Source: Akkermansiaceae bacterium (GTDB lineage Bacteria; Verrucomicrobiota; Verrucomicrobiia; Verrucomicrobiales; Akkermansiaceae). Taken from it: a stretch of DNA of 58,346 bases. A program made the translations under genes and the position numbers. Shown here piece after piece: positions 35,433-44,857 of the stretch. The notes beneath the pieces were generated by a model. It did not search any database. It saw nothing but the letters and a program-made list of their open reading frames with translations, and was not told where the DNA came from. The DNA lies in assembly GCA_013001695.1 (NCBI GenBank), contig JABDMC010000198.1, positions 1 through 58,346 of the forward strand, given 5' to 3'. The first letter of the stretch is position 1. Every line of letters begins with the position of its first letter.

Positions 35433-37232
35433 TCAGGACTTGGCCTTGTCCTGCGCGGTGCTCTTGATGCGGAGGTCGCGCAGCTGGCGGGGCTCGGCGG
35501 GCGCCGGGCTGGATGTCATGAGATCCATCCCCTTGTTGTTTTTCGGGAAGGCGATCACCTCGCGGATCGACGATTCGCCCGCGATGAGCATCACGATGCG
35601 GTCGAGGCCGAGGGCGATGCCGCCGTGCGGCGGGGCGCCGAACTGGAAGGCCTCGAGGATATGGCCGAACTCGGCGGCGGCCTGCTCGTCGGAGATGCCG
35701 AGGGCGGTGAACATGGCGCGCTGCAGGTCGCTTTCGTGGATCCGGATGGAGCCCCCGCCGAGTTCGTGCCCGTTGAGGACGACGTCGTATGCCTGGGCGC
35801 GGAGCCCGTCGTATTCGCCGGCCTCGAGCTTGGCGCGGTCGGCATCCACCGGGCGGGTGAACGGGTGGTGGACGGCGATGTAGCGGCCCTCCTCCTCGTC
35901 GAGCTCGAGGAGGGGAAACTCGAGGACCCAGAGGAAATCGAGGATGTCGTCCTTGCCGTCGAGGAGGTTCTGCATGGCGGCCGCCTCGAGGCGGATGCGG
36001 CCGAGAATCTCGCTGGCCGCCTGCCACTTGTCGGCGGCGAAGAGGACGAGGTCCCCCTCCTCGATGTGCATCGCCTCGCGCATCGCGGTCAGTTCCTCGG
36101 GAGAAAAGAACTTCGTGATCGGCGAGCGCCACGTCGAGGGGTCCTCGCCGCGCGCCTGGATGTAGGCGAGCCCCTTGGCTCCGTGCGTGACGGCGATCTC
36201 GGTGAGCTTGTCGACCTGGCCGGTGGTGATGCCGGCGAATCCCTTGGCGTTGATCGCCTTGACGACGCCGCCGTTCTTGACGGTCTGCGAGAAGACCTTG
36301 AAGCCGCTCTTCGCGAAGATCTTGCTGAGGTCGACGAGCTTCATCTCGAAGCGGCGCTCGGGCTTGTCGGACCCGTAGAGGTCCATGGCGTCGTGCCAGC
36401 TCATGCGCTCGAAGGGGAGGGGGATGTCGGTCCCGCGCCCGGCCTTGAACATCGCCGCGAGGCAGCCTTCGATGAGGCTGATGACCTGCTCCGGGTCGGT
36501 GAAGGAGGCCTCCACGTCGACCTGGGTGAATTCCGGCTGGCGGTCGGCCCGCAGGTCCTCGTCGCGGAAGCACCGCGCGATCTGGAAGTACTTCTCGACG
36601 CCGGCCACCATGAGGAGCTGCTTGTACTGCTGGGGCGCCTGCGGGAGGGCGTAGAACGCCCCGGGGTGCAGCCGCGAGGGCACGAGGAAGTCGCGGGCCC
36701 CCTCGGGGGTCGATTTCGAGAGGACGGGCGTCTCGACCTCCACGAATCCCTGCGAGTCGAGGAAGTCGCGGGCGGCCTTGGTGACCTTGTGGCGGAGGCG
36801 GATGTTGTTCGCCATGCGCGGGCGCCGGAGGTCGAGGTAGCGGTGGCTCAACCGCAGGTCCTCGTTGGAGAGGTCCTTGTCGAGCTGGAAGGGGAGGACC
36901 TCGGCCTTGTTGATGATCTGGAGGTCGGAGGCCACGAGCTCGATCTCGCCGGTGGCGATGGCCTCGTTGACGGTCGAGTCGCCGTCGATGACGGGACGCT
37001 CATCGACGCGCCCGGTGACCTGGATGACATCCTCGGTGCGCAGGGAGTGGCTCAGCTTGGCGGCCTCGGGGTTTTCCTCGGGGCGGAAGACGGCCTGGGT
37101 GACGCCCTCGCGGTCGCGGATGTCGATGAAGATCACGCCGTGGTGGTCGCGCTTGGTATTGACCCAGCCGACGAGGGTCGAGGCTTGGCCGACGTGTTCC
37201 TTGCGGAGTTCGTTGCAGTGGTGGGTGCGCAT
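35433..37232 (-). CDS. aspS: Aspartate-tRNA ligase, bacterial type
   Basis: A 599-residue class IIb synthetase. The OB-fold anticodon domain (about 1-105) includes GWVNTKRDHHGVIFIDIRDR. The catalytic core has motif 2 (FQIARCFRDEDLRADRQPEF) and motif 3 (GGIALGLDRIVMLIAGE), with the GAD insertion domain between about 290 and 410, as in bacterial AspRS. Such enzymes may also charge tRNA-Asn when GatCAB is present. It follows hisS with a gap of 59 bases, the common hisS-aspS pair. The frame extends far upstream but ATG 37232 is the real start. Confidence 0.95.
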   Translation of the reverse strand: MRTHHCNELRKEHVGQASTLVGWVNTKRDHHGVIFIDIRDREGVTQAVFRPEENPEAAKLSHSLRTEDVIQVTGRVDERPVIDGDSTVNEAIATGEIELVASDLQIINKAEVLPFQLDKDLSNEDLRLSHRYLDLRRPRMANNIRLRHKVTKAARDFLDSQGFVEVETPVLSKSTPEGARDFLVPSRLHPGAFYALPQAPQQYKQLLMVAGVEKYFQIARCFRDEDLRADRQPEFTQVDVEASFTDPEQVISLIEGCLAAMFKAGRGTDIPLPFERMSWHDAMDLYGSDKPERRFEMKLVDLSKIFAKSGFKVFSQTVKNGGVVKAINAKGFAGITTGQVDKLTEIAVTHGAKGLAYIQARGEDPSTWRSPITKFFSPEELTAMREAMHIEEGDLVLFAADKWQAASEILGRIRLEAAAMQNLLDGKDDILDFLWVLEFPLLELDEEEGRYIAVHHPFTRPVDADRAKLEAGEYDGLRAQAYDVVLNGHELGGGSIRIHESDLQRAMFTALGISDEQAAAEFGHILEAFQFGAPPHGGIALGLDRIVMLIAGESSIREVIAFPKNNKGMDLMTSSPAPAEPRQLRDLRIKSTAQDKAKS

Positions 37233-37291
37233 GTGATTCGGTGGGCGGGGATCGGGGAGAGCGTGGGAGGACGATTCGCGGCGGGCGGGCG

Positions 37292-38578
37292 TCAGGCGAT
37301 GAGGGGGCCGTCGGGCCGGGCGAGGCGGTCCCGGATGACCTCGACCGGGTCGGCATTGGGATAGATGGCCTCCTCGGTGCGGGCCGCGAGGATTTTGAGC
37401 TTCAGCTCGGGGTACTCGGAGCCGACGACCAGGGCGAAGCGCGCCAGGGACTGGTCGGCGGCCTTGAACTGCTTGTTGATCTTGGTGGGGGTGAGGGGGA
37501 AATCGACCGCGATGCCGCCGTCGCGCAGGCGGGCGGCGAGGGCGAGGGCGTCGGGACGCCGGGCCTCGTCGGCAATGACGAGGAAGACGTCGCAGGCGGC
37601 CTGCCGTTGCTGCCATGCCTGGAGGCGCAGGAGCGCCTGGGGCGTGTCGTTGATGAGCTCCGCGATGACACAGTCGCCCATGGCGTAGCCCGTGGCGGGG
37701 AGGTCCGACCCGCCGTCGGTGAGCAGCGAGACGAGGGAATCGTATCGTCCGCCGCCGGCCACGGAGCGCAGCGCCTTGCGGGAGTCGAAGACCTCGAAGA
37801 CCACGCCGGTGTAGTAGGCGAGGCCGCGCACCACCGAGAGGTCGACGTTGACGAAGGCCCCGAGGCCGCGCGCCTCGAGGTCGTCCATGATGGCGACGAG
37901 GTTCGGGGACCGGTTGGCATCGTCCGCGATGAACGAGCGGACGCCGTCGAGGGTGACGCCGAAGGGCTCCAGCCTGGCGGTGAGGCGCTCTTCCGGGTCG
38001 CGCTCGATCTTGTCGACGACCTGCAGGAAGGCGTCGAGATCGTCGATCCCCCGGTCGGCGGCGAATTGCCGCCACACCTCGCGGTCGGAGAGCCGCACCG
38101 TGAAGTCGGCATCGGAGAACCCGAGTTCCCGCATGACGTCGATGGCCAGCGCCACCAGCTCGGCGTCCGCGGCGGGGGAGGGTTCGCCGAGGATGTCGGC
38201 GTTGAACTGGTAGAATTCCCGCAGGCGCCCGCGCTGCGGCTTCTCGTAGCGGAAGCAGCGGCCGATCTCGAACCACTTCAGCGGCTTCGGGTAATCGCGC
38301 TGCTGGGCGGCGGCGATGCGTGCCAGGGAGGCGGTCAGCTCGGGGCGGAGGACGACGTCGCGGCCGCCCTGGTCCTCGAAGCGGAAGAGCTGGGTGCTCA
38401 ACTCGCCGCCGGATTTCTTCAGGTAGAGTTCGGCGGACTCCACGATGGGCGCCTCGAACTCGGAGAACCCGTAGCGCCCGGCGACCGCGGCCCAGGCCTC
38501 GAAGAGGTAGCGGGACAGGAGGCGCTCGCGCGGCGCAAAGTCGCGGAATCCGGGGAGCGGCTGGAAGGAGGATGCCAT
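37292..38578 (-). CDS. hisS: Histidine-tRNA ligase
   Basis: A 428-residue class IIa synthetase. GFRDFAPRERLLSRYLFEAW is the motif 1 region and FRYEKPQRGRLREFYQFNADI motif 2. The histidine-A loop LAYYTGVVFEVF and motif 3 (GGGRYDSLV) follow, with a C-terminal anticodon-binding domain (about 330-428) containing AARLRDGGIAVD. Start is the ATG 38578, divergent from the trhO-like gene at 38700. Confidence 0.94.
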   Translation of the reverse strand: MASSFQPLPGFRDFAPRERLLSRYLFEAWAAVAGRYGFSEFEAPIVESAELYLKKSGGELSTQLFRFEDQGGRDVVLRPELTASLARIAAAQQRDYPKPLKWFEIGRCFRYEKPQRGRLREFYQFNADILGEPSPAADAELVALAIDVMRELGFSDADFTVRLSDREVWRQFAADRGIDDLDAFLQVVDKIERDPEERLTARLEPFGVTLDGVRSFIADDANRSPNLVAIMDDLEARGLGAFVNVDLSVVRGLAYYTGVVFEVFDSRKALRSVAGGGRYDSLVSLLTDGGSDLPATGYAMGDCVIAELINDTPQALLRLQAWQQRQAACDVFLVIADEARRPDALALAARLRDGGIAVDFPLTPTKINKQFKAADQSLARFALVVGSEYPELKLKILAARTEEAIYPNADPVEVIRDRLARPDGPLIA

Positions 38579-38699
38579 GGGGGGCGCCGCACGGCGCGGG
38601 CGGGCGGGGAGGATACGGGGCCAAGGCCCGGTGTCGAGCCGAAGTGGCGCGATTTCCCTTTGATCCCGGGGCCGGGAGGCCGCATTTTCCCCCGGCGCG

Positions 38700-39635
38700 A
38701 TGGCCCCCTACCAAATCCTGCTCTATTACCTCTACACCCCGCTGGACGATCCGGCGGCCTACGTCGGGGAGCACACCGTGCTTTGCGAGCGCCTCGGTCT
38801 CCGCGGGCGGGTCCTGGTGGCGGCGGAGGGCATCAACGGCACCGTCTCGGGGACGGTGGAGGCCACGGAGGAGTACATGCGGGCGGTTCATGCCGACGAG
38901 CGCACCGCCGCGGTGGAGTTCAAGATCGACCCCGCGGAGGGGCACGCCTTCCCGCGGCTGGCGGTGAAGCGGCGCGAGGAGGTGGTGGCCCTCGGCCTCG
39001 GGAGGCGCGACTTCTCGCCGCTCGAGACGACCGGCGAGTACCTCGAGCCGCGGGAATGGCGCGCCATGATCGGGCGCGACGACGTCGTCCTCCTCGACGC
39101 CCGCAACGATTACGAGTGGGCCCTCGGGCGGTTCGAGGGCGCCGTCCTTCCGGGCGTGGAGAACTTCCGGGAACTTCCCGGGTGGGTGGAGCGCAACCGC
39201 CGCCGGCTGGAGGGGAAGAAGATCCTCACGTATTGCACCGGCGGGATCCGCTGCGAGAAGTTCAGCGGGTATCTCCGGCGCGAGGGGTTCCCGGACGTCT
39301 ACCAGCTGCACGGCGGCATCGTGTCCTACGGGAAGGACGAGGCGACGCGGGGCGAGAAGTTCGAGGGGAAGTGTTACGTCTTCGACGAACGGCTGGCGGT
39401 CGACGTCAACCGGACCGGGGGGCGGTCGGTGGTGGCGGAGTGCCTGCACTGCGGAACCCGCAGCGACCGTTACGTGAACTGCGCGTGGGCGGCGTGCAAT
39501 GCCCGGCACTTCTGCTGCGAGGGGTGCGAAAGGCGGTCGCGGCGCTACTGTGGCAGGGCCTGCGCGGAGGCGGCGGTGGTTTCGCTTGCCGCGGATGGCA
39601 GCGATGGGTTTTCATGGGGGACTCCCGCGCAATGA
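38700..39635 (+). CDS. trhO: Rhodanese-domain tRNA uridine 5-hydroxylase (TrhO/YceA)
   Basis: A 311-residue protein. An N-terminal acylphosphatase-like UPF0176 domain (1-95) contains VAAEGINGTVSG. The central rhodanese domain (about 115-215) has catalytic C179 in TYCTGGIRCEKFSGYL. A Cys-rich C-terminus (CLHCG, CAWAACN, CCEGC, CGRAC) resembles the zinc-binding end of the longer YceA form. In E. coli this protein is needed for oxygen-dependent 5-hydroxyuridine in tRNA. It overlaps the phoH gene by four bases. Confidence 0.88.
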   Translation: MAPYQILLYYLYTPLDDPAAYVGEHTVLCERLGLRGRVLVAAEGINGTVSGTVEATEEYMRAVHADERTAAVEFKIDPAEGHAFPRLAVKRREEVVALGLGRRDFSPLETTGEYLEPREWRAMIGRDDVVLLDARNDYEWALGRFEGAVLPGVENFRELPGWVERNRRRLEGKKILTYCTGGIRCEKFSGYLRREGFPDVYQLHGGIVSYGKDEATRGEKFEGKCYVFDERLAVDVNRTGGRSVVAECLHCGTRSDRYVNCAWAACNARHFCCEGCERRSRRYCGRACAEAAVVSLAADGSDGFSWGTPAQ

Positions 39636-40618
39636 CGGAACGAGCATCTGCCCCCGGCCAACTCCGGTTGGACTTTGAAACGCCGCAGTTCCTGCACTCG
39701 TTGTTCGCCAATGATCCCCGCGAACTCCAGTACCTGGAGCGCCGGATCGGGGTGAAGACCGTGACGCGGGAAGGCTGGGTGCTCTTCACCGGGGACGAAG
39801 CGGCCCTCGACCAGGGCCGGCGGATCTTTGCGGAGCTTGAAGAGGCCCGCCGGGGCGGCGCCCAGATCGCGGCCCGCGATTTCCGGATGGCGGTGGACCT
39901 CGTGGCGGACGGCGACAACGTCGGCCTGGTGGAGCTGACCGGCACGCGGCTGCTCGGGTCGACCACGCGCGGTCCGGTGGCGCCGCGCACGCCGCACCAA
40001 CTGGCCTACCTGAAGGCGATGCGGGAGCGGGCGGTGGTGTTCGGCCTGGGACCGGCGGGCACGGGGAAGACGTATCTCGCGGTGGCGATGGCCCTCGCGA
40101 TGTTGAAGGAGGGGGATGTCAACCGGGTGATCCTGACGCGGCCGGCGGTGGAAGCGGGGGAGACCCTCGGCTTTCTTCCCGGCGACATGCAGGACAAGGT
40201 GGCCCCCTACCTGCGGCCGATGTACGACGCGCTCCACGACATGCTGGAGCCGGAGGACACCCACCGGCATCTCGAGGAGGGGACCATCGAGATCGCCCCC
40301 CTGGCGTACATGCGCGGGCGGACCCTGGCGCGCTCCTTCGTGATCCTCGACGAAGCGCAGAACACGACCCGCGAGCAGATGTTCATGCTCCTGACGCGCC
40401 TCGGGGAGGGATCGCATTGCGTCATCACCGGGGACGGGTCGCAGGTCGACCTGAAGGGCGGGGTCGCCTCGGGCCTCACCGAGGCCGAGAAGGCCCTCGA
40501 GGCGGTGGAAGGGGTGGCCTTCGTGGAGTTCGATGCCGGGGACGTGGTGCGGCACCCCGTGGTGGGCCGCATCATCGACGCCTACGCGAAGCACCGCAAC
40601 GGATCGGCCGAATCCTGA
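39632..40618 (+). CDS. phoH: PhoH-family ATPase
   Basis: A 328-residue cytoplasmic P-loop protein. An N-terminal KH-like part (about 10-110) precedes the PhoH domain with Walker A GPAGTGKT (140-147), TRPAVEAGETLGFLPGD and Walker B FVILDEAQNTT, then TGDGSQVDL. The family is induced by phosphate starvation in E. coli and is linked with RNA metabolism. Here it forms the conserved group phoH-pgpH-ybeY; the last is an rRNA-processing factor, so an RNA role is favoured. Start is the ATG overlapping the trhO stop. Confidence 0.93.
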   Translation: MTERASAPGQLRLDFETPQFLHSLFANDPRELQYLERRIGVKTVTREGWVLFTGDEAALDQGRRIFAELEEARRGGAQIAARDFRMAVDLVADGDNVGLVELTGTRLLGSTTRGPVAPRTPHQLAYLKAMRERAVVFGLGPAGTGKTYLAVAMALAMLKEGDVNRVILTRPAVEAGETLGFLPGDMQDKVAPYLRPMYDALHDMLEPEDTHRHLEEGTIEIAPLAYMRGRTLARSFVILDEAQNTTREQMFMLLTRLGEGSHCVITGDGSQVDLKGGVASGLTEAEKALEAVEGVAFVEFDAGDVVRHPVVGRIIDAYAKHRNGSAES

Positions 40619-40837
40619 GCCCCGGCCGGGCGGGGGCCATGGAGGCCCCGCGAAAGCGCGCCGCGATCCCGCGCTCTGCAAATCAACGAGATACGAGGGC
40701 GCCGGGGCGGGAGATGTGTGACAGGTTGTCGCGCTCGCACGTGAATGGCGTTGCCTTTGGGACCGGCGCTGGTAGGGTGTGTCCACCTTCGGGAGGGCCC
40801 CGCACCCCCTCCCATCACGATCCTGATTCCAACACCC

Positions 40838-42565
40838 GTGGGACTCTTCGATTTCATCAGGCGCCGTCGCCTGACCCAAAAGGGCCTTTCGTCCGGCAAG
40901 AAACGACGCACCCAGACGGACGGATTGGTGGCCAGCACCCTGGACCGCAGTCACGTCGTGCGCTTCGGCATCTATGCCGTCTTCGGGGCCCTGCTGTCGG
41001 TGATGGTGCTTCTCTCCTCGGGGAGCACCGGCTTCCGCGATCTTCCCGCGCAGGGGATCCTGGTGGCGCTGGTGGTGCTTGCCATGATGCTGGCGGTCTT
41101 TCACCTGAGCCACCCCGAGGTGGTGAAGCGCAACGGCAACGTCCTGCTGGTGTTTGGCGGGATCGCGGCGCACCTCGCGGTGGTGCGCGGCGTGGCGGCG
41201 GTGGTGGAACTCAACGGGTTCGACGCCTCCCTGAAACTGCTCCTCATTCCGTTCGCGCTCGCCCCGATGATTCACGGCGTGCTTCTTGGCCAGCAGGTGG
41301 GGATCTACTCGGTGGGGGCGGTGAGTCTCTTCGGCTGTTTCCTCGTTCCGCAGGAATCGATGCTGACCTACCTGGTGATGAGCCTCGTGGGGGGATTGAG
41401 CGCGGTGTTCATCACGCGGCAGGTCCGGAAGCGGGGACGCCTCCTGCGGGCCGGGCTGGCGGTCGGGGCGGTCGCGCTGGTGCTGGGCTATGTCTTCGAC
41501 CTGATCGCGGTGGGCCCCTTGTTCTCGGAGGGGATGGGCGCCTGGAAGCTGTTCGGCATCAAGAGCGGAAGCGCCTTCATCACGGGGGTGGCCACCGGGA
41601 TGGTGGTGAGCGCCCTCCTGCCGCTCCTCGAGGGCGTCTTCGCGGTGACCTCGGGGATCAGCTGGCTGGAGCTTTCCGACCTGAACCACAAGCTCCTCCG
41701 GAGGATGCAGCTCGAGGCGCCGGGAACCTTCCACCACAGCCTGGTGGTGGCCTCGCTCTCGGAGGCGGCCGCCGAGGCGATCGGGGCCGACGCGATGGTT
41801 TGCCGCGTTTCCTCGTATTTCCACGACATCGGGAAGCTGAACAAGCCGGACTACTTCGTGGAGAACCAGGGCGACGAGAATCCGCACGATTCGCTGACGC
41901 CGACGATGAGCGCCCTGATCATCGTGGCGCACGTCAAGGACGGCGTCGACATGGCGATCAAGCACAAGCTGAACCCGCGGGTGATCGACGTCATCCGCGA
42001 GCACCACGGCGACTCGCTCGTGTATTACTTCTACCGGAAGGCGCAGGAGAAACTGAAGGAAGCCCAGAAGCGGGTCGACGAGGGGTCGGAGAGCACCGAC
42101 GACCTGCCGGAACTCGACGAAAACAACTTCCGCTACCCCGGGCCGCGGCCCCGGAGCAAGGAGAGCGGGATCATCTCGCTGGCGGATGCGGTCGAGAGCG
42201 CCTCCCGCAGCCTGCAGAAGCCGACGCCGCAGAAGATCCGGACTCTCATCAACGACATCGTCTTCAACCGGATCAAGGACGGGCAGCTGAACGACTGCGG
42301 GCTGACCCTGAGCGAACTGAACCAGGTCCGCGCGAGCTTTTCGAAGACGCTGCGCAGCATGCTGCACAGCCGCATCGAGTACCCGAAGCAGGGGAAGAAG
42401 ACGGAGACCAAGGGCGGCGCCGCGCCGGAGGAGGCGACGGAGGCCGCCGCCGAGAAGGCCCCCGCCGGGAAGGCGGGCGGCAAGGAGGACGACGCCGCGG
42501 CGAAGGTGGTTCCCGTGGAGGAACTCGAACGCCAGCGCAAGAAGAAGGCGGCCGGGCAGTCTTGA
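40838..42565 (+). CDS. pgpH: 7TM-HD phosphodiesterase, cyclic-di-AMP type (PgpH)
   Basis: A 575-residue membrane protein with six or seven helices (about 40-290) and a cytoplasmic HD domain (about 295-460). HD residues: HH at 299-300 in FHHSLVVASL, the HD pair H329/D330 in YFHDIGKLNK, and HH at 389-390 in REHHGD. In Firmicutes PgpH hydrolyses cyclic di-AMP. The N-terminal extracellular 7TMR-HDED domain of PgpH is missing, so the protein is shorter. The tail is Ala/Lys-rich. Start is placed at the GTG 40838 (VGLFDFIRRRR) because upstream codons look non-coding. It sits in the phoH-pgpH-ybeY group. Confidence 0.85.
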   Translation: MGLFDFIRRRRLTQKGLSSGKKRRTQTDGLVASTLDRSHVVRFGIYAVFGALLSVMVLLSSGSTGFRDLPAQGILVALVVLAMMLAVFHLSHPEVVKRNGNVLLVFGGIAAHLAVVRGVAAVVELNGFDASLKLLLIPFALAPMIHGVLLGQQVGIYSVGAVSLFGCFLVPQESMLTYLVMSLVGGLSAVFITRQVRKRGRLLRAGLAVGAVALVLGYVFDLIAVGPLFSEGMGAWKLFGIKSGSAFITGVATGMVVSALLPLLEGVFAVTSGISWLELSDLNHKLLRRMQLEAPGTFHHSLVVASLSEAAAEAIGADAMVCRVSSYFHDIGKLNKPDYFVENQGDENPHDSLTPTMSALIIVAHVKDGVDMAIKHKLNPRVIDVIREHHGDSLVYYFYRKAQEKLKEAQKRVDEGSESTDDLPELDENNFRYPGPRPRSKESGIISLADAVESASRSLQKPTPQKIRTLINDIVFNRIKDGQLNDCGLTLSELNQVRASFSKTLRSMLHSRIEYPKQGKKTETKGGAAPEEATEAAAEKAPAGKAGGKEDDAAAKVVPVEELERQRKKKAAGQS

Positions 42566-42571
42566 GGAGCG

Positions 42572-43054
42572 GTGAGCGCCGACTCCTCATCGCCGCCGGC
42601 CCCGCGGATCACGATCGAAAACCGGCAGGAGCGCGTCCCGCTGGAGCAGGCGGAGCTCGACCGCTGGAGGGATCTCGGGGAACGGGCCCTGGCCCGCATC
42701 GATGCCGCCGGATGGGCGAAGGTGGCGAGCCCGGAGCGGGTGGGGGTGGTCGTCGTCGATGATGCCGCCATCGCGGATCTGCACGGGCGGTTTCTCGACG
42801 ACCCGACCCCCACGGATGTCCTGACCTTCCCGCTCGGCGCCGAGAGCGAAATCGTCCTGAGCATCGAAACCGCGGAGCGGCAGGCCGGCGCGTTCGGCAA
42901 CTCCGCGGCGCGAGAGGCATGTCTTTACATCGTGCATGGCCTCCTCCATTTGTGCGGGTACGAAGACGGGTCGGAGGAGGGGCGCGCCGAGATGGCGGAG
43001 CGCCAGGAGCGGCTCCTGCGGGAGGCCGAGCAGGCCGGGCCCGCCGCGCCGTGA
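42572..43054 (+). CDS. ybeY: Endoribonuclease YbeY, with Asp in place of the third zinc His
   Basis: A 160-residue single-strand-specific metallo-RNase needed for 16S rRNA 3' maturation and ribosome quality control. TDVLTFPLG and HGLLHLCGYED (122-132) are the family hallmarks. The usual third zinc ligand His of HGxLHLxGYDH is Asp132 here. As I recall, Asp at this place also occurs in Bacteroidota. The start is a GTG at 42572, six bases after the pgpH stop. Confidence 0.9.
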   Translation: MSADSSSPPAPRITIENRQERVPLEQAELDRWRDLGERALARIDAAGWAKVASPERVGVVVVDDAAIADLHGRFLDDPTPTDVLTFPLGAESEIVLSIETAERQAGAFGNSAAREACLYIVHGLLHLCGYEDGSEEGRAEMAERQERLLREAEQAGPAAP

Positions 43055-43074
43055 CGATGGCGCGATTCGGTGGA

Positions 43075-43103
43075 TTGACAAGTCTTGGGAGCCTGAGCAT
43101 CTT
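43075..43103 (+). promoter_or_regulatory. Candidate promoter of the main secretion/pilus cluster
   Basis: A perfect TTGACA (43075-43080) is followed after 17 bases by CATCTT (43098-43103), just downstream of ybeY. The predicted transcript begins near 43110, giving a 50-base leader before the GspE gene at 43160. Confidence 0.5.
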
Positions 43104-43159
43104 GCAGGTCGCCCGCGACAAACCGGCTCGAGGCGGCCCGACTGAACTGCATTCCCATC

Positions 43160-44836
43160 GTGTATTCCAACCAAGACTTCCTCAGCGAACTCCTAGTCGA
43201 AGGCGGCTACATCACTGCCGAAGACCTCGAAGCGGCACGGGGGAGTCTGGGGTCGGGTCAGGAAGTGGTGGATCATCTCCTCAGCGAGGGGCGCGTGCAG
43301 GAAGACCAGATCGCGCAGGCCATCGCGGACAACGCCGGAACGGAGTTCGCGGACCTCGAGCACATGCCGATCATGCCGGACGTCTTCGAGGCGGTGCCCG
43401 GGGATGTCGCGGCCCGGTTCCACGCCGTGCCGATCGCGGATGACGGGACCTACATGACGGTGGCGGTGGCGGACGCCCTGAACTTCGAGGTGCTCGACAG
43501 CCTGCCGCATGTCCTGAACCGGGAGGTCACCATCGTGAGCGCCACGCCGAGCGCCATCGCGAAGGCCTTGAAGGACAACTACGGCGTCGAGGAAGTGGAG
43601 GAGTCGCAGGTCGAGTCGTTCAAGGTGATCGGTTCGGAGGGCGAGGAAGAGGCCGGCGGGGACGACGCGCCCATCATCAAGATGGTCTCCAACATGTTGA
43701 TGGACGCCTTCAAGATGCGGGCCTCCGACATTCATATCGAGCCGCTGGAGACGAGCTTGCGGGTGCGCTTCCGGGTCGACGGGAAGCTGGTGGAGGTCGA
43801 CAACCACCCGAAGCGGCTGATCCCGGCGATCGTGGCGCGCATCAAGGTGATGAGCGGCACGATGAGCATCGCCGAGAAGCGCCTTCCGCAGGACGGGCGC
43901 ATCCAGATGCGGATCGGCGGAAAGGAGGTCGACCTGCGGGTTTCCACCGTCCCGAGCAACCACGGCGAGAGCGTCGTGATGCGGATCCTGGACAAGACCG
44001 CGCTGATGCTGGGGCTTCCGGAGCTCGGGTTCTTCACCGACGACCAGGAGACCTTCAAGCAGCTCATCGCGCTGCCGGACGGCATCATCCTGGTGACCGG
44101 CCCGACCGGATCGGGCAAGACCACCACCCTCTACGCCTGCCTGAACTACATCAACAAGCCCGACCGCAAGATCATCACGGTGGAGGACCCGGTCGAGTAC
44201 CAGCTGTCGGGAATCAACCAGGTGATGGTGAAGAGCGACATCGGGATGACCTTCGCGGCGGCGCTGCGCGCCATGCTGCGCCAGGCGCCGAATATCATCA
44301 TGGTCGGGGAGATCCGCGATGCGGAGACGGCCAACATCGCGATCAACGCCTCGCTCACCGGGCACCTCGTGTTCTCGACCCTGCACACCAACGACGCCCC
44401 GGGGTCGGTGGCCCGCCTCGCGGACATCGGGGTGCAGCGGTTCCTGATCGCCTCGGCGGTGCGGGCCATCATGGCGCAGCGCCTCCTCCGGGGCCTGTGC
44501 AAGAACTGCAAGGCGCCGGTGGAGCTGACGGAGAGCGAGATGCGGATGCTGCACATCGACGCCTCGCAGGCCAGCCAGAGCGACATCATGGGCCCGGTGG
44601 GCTGCGAGAAGTGCCGGGACCTCGGCTACAAGGGCCGCCTCGGCATCTTCGAGATTTTCAAGATCGACGACGAGGTCCGCCACGCGATCAACGAGAACCT
44701 GAGCACCCCACAGCTTCGGAAGCGGGCCCGGGAGATGGGGATGCGCACCCTGCGGGAGGACGGCATCCGCAAGATCCTCGCGGGCCTGACCTCCGCGGAG
44801 GAGGTCATTGCCGTCACGATGTCCGACGCCGACTGA
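43160..44836 (+). CDS. gspE: GspE/PilB-type assembly ATPase, first of the tandem pair
   Basis: A 558-residue ATPase with an MshEN N-terminal domain (1-145), an N2 domain with RASDIHIEP, and the motor: Walker A GPTGSGKT (314-321), Asp box, Walker B MVGEIRDAETAN, and a CKNC/CEKC zinc site. It powers pseudopilus or pilus growth from the cytoplasm. Start is a GTG at 43160 after a promoter with a full TTGACA. It is followed after 21 bases by a second full-length ATPase, an unusual tandem. Confidence 0.92.
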   Translation: MYSNQDFLSELLVEGGYITAEDLEAARGSLGSGQEVVDHLLSEGRVQEDQIAQAIADNAGTEFADLEHMPIMPDVFEAVPGDVAARFHAVPIADDGTYMTVAVADALNFEVLDSLPHVLNREVTIVSATPSAIAKALKDNYGVEEVEESQVESFKVIGSEGEEEAGGDDAPIIKMVSNMLMDAFKMRASDIHIEPLETSLRVRFRVDGKLVEVDNHPKRLIPAIVARIKVMSGTMSIAEKRLPQDGRIQMRIGGKEVDLRVSTVPSNHGESVVMRILDKTALMLGLPELGFFTDDQETFKQLIALPDGIILVTGPTGSGKTTTLYACLNYINKPDRKIITVEDPVEYQLSGINQVMVKSDIGMTFAAALRAMLRQAPNIIMVGEIRDAETANIAINASLTGHLVFSTLHTNDAPGSVARLADIGVQRFLIASAVRAIMAQRLLRGLCKNCKAPVELTESEMRMLHIDASQASQSDIMGPVGCEKCRDLGYKGRLGIFEIFKIDDEVRHAINENLSTPQLRKRAREMGMRTLREDGIRKILAGLTSAEEVIAVTMSDAD

Positions 44837-44857
44837 TTGTCACGCCCCACACCCACC

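Noticed and set aside
39545-42367. Long minus-strand open frame opposite phoH and pgpH
   Set aside because: It mirrors well-supported plus-strand genes and shows a repetitive composition typical of GC-rich shadow frames.
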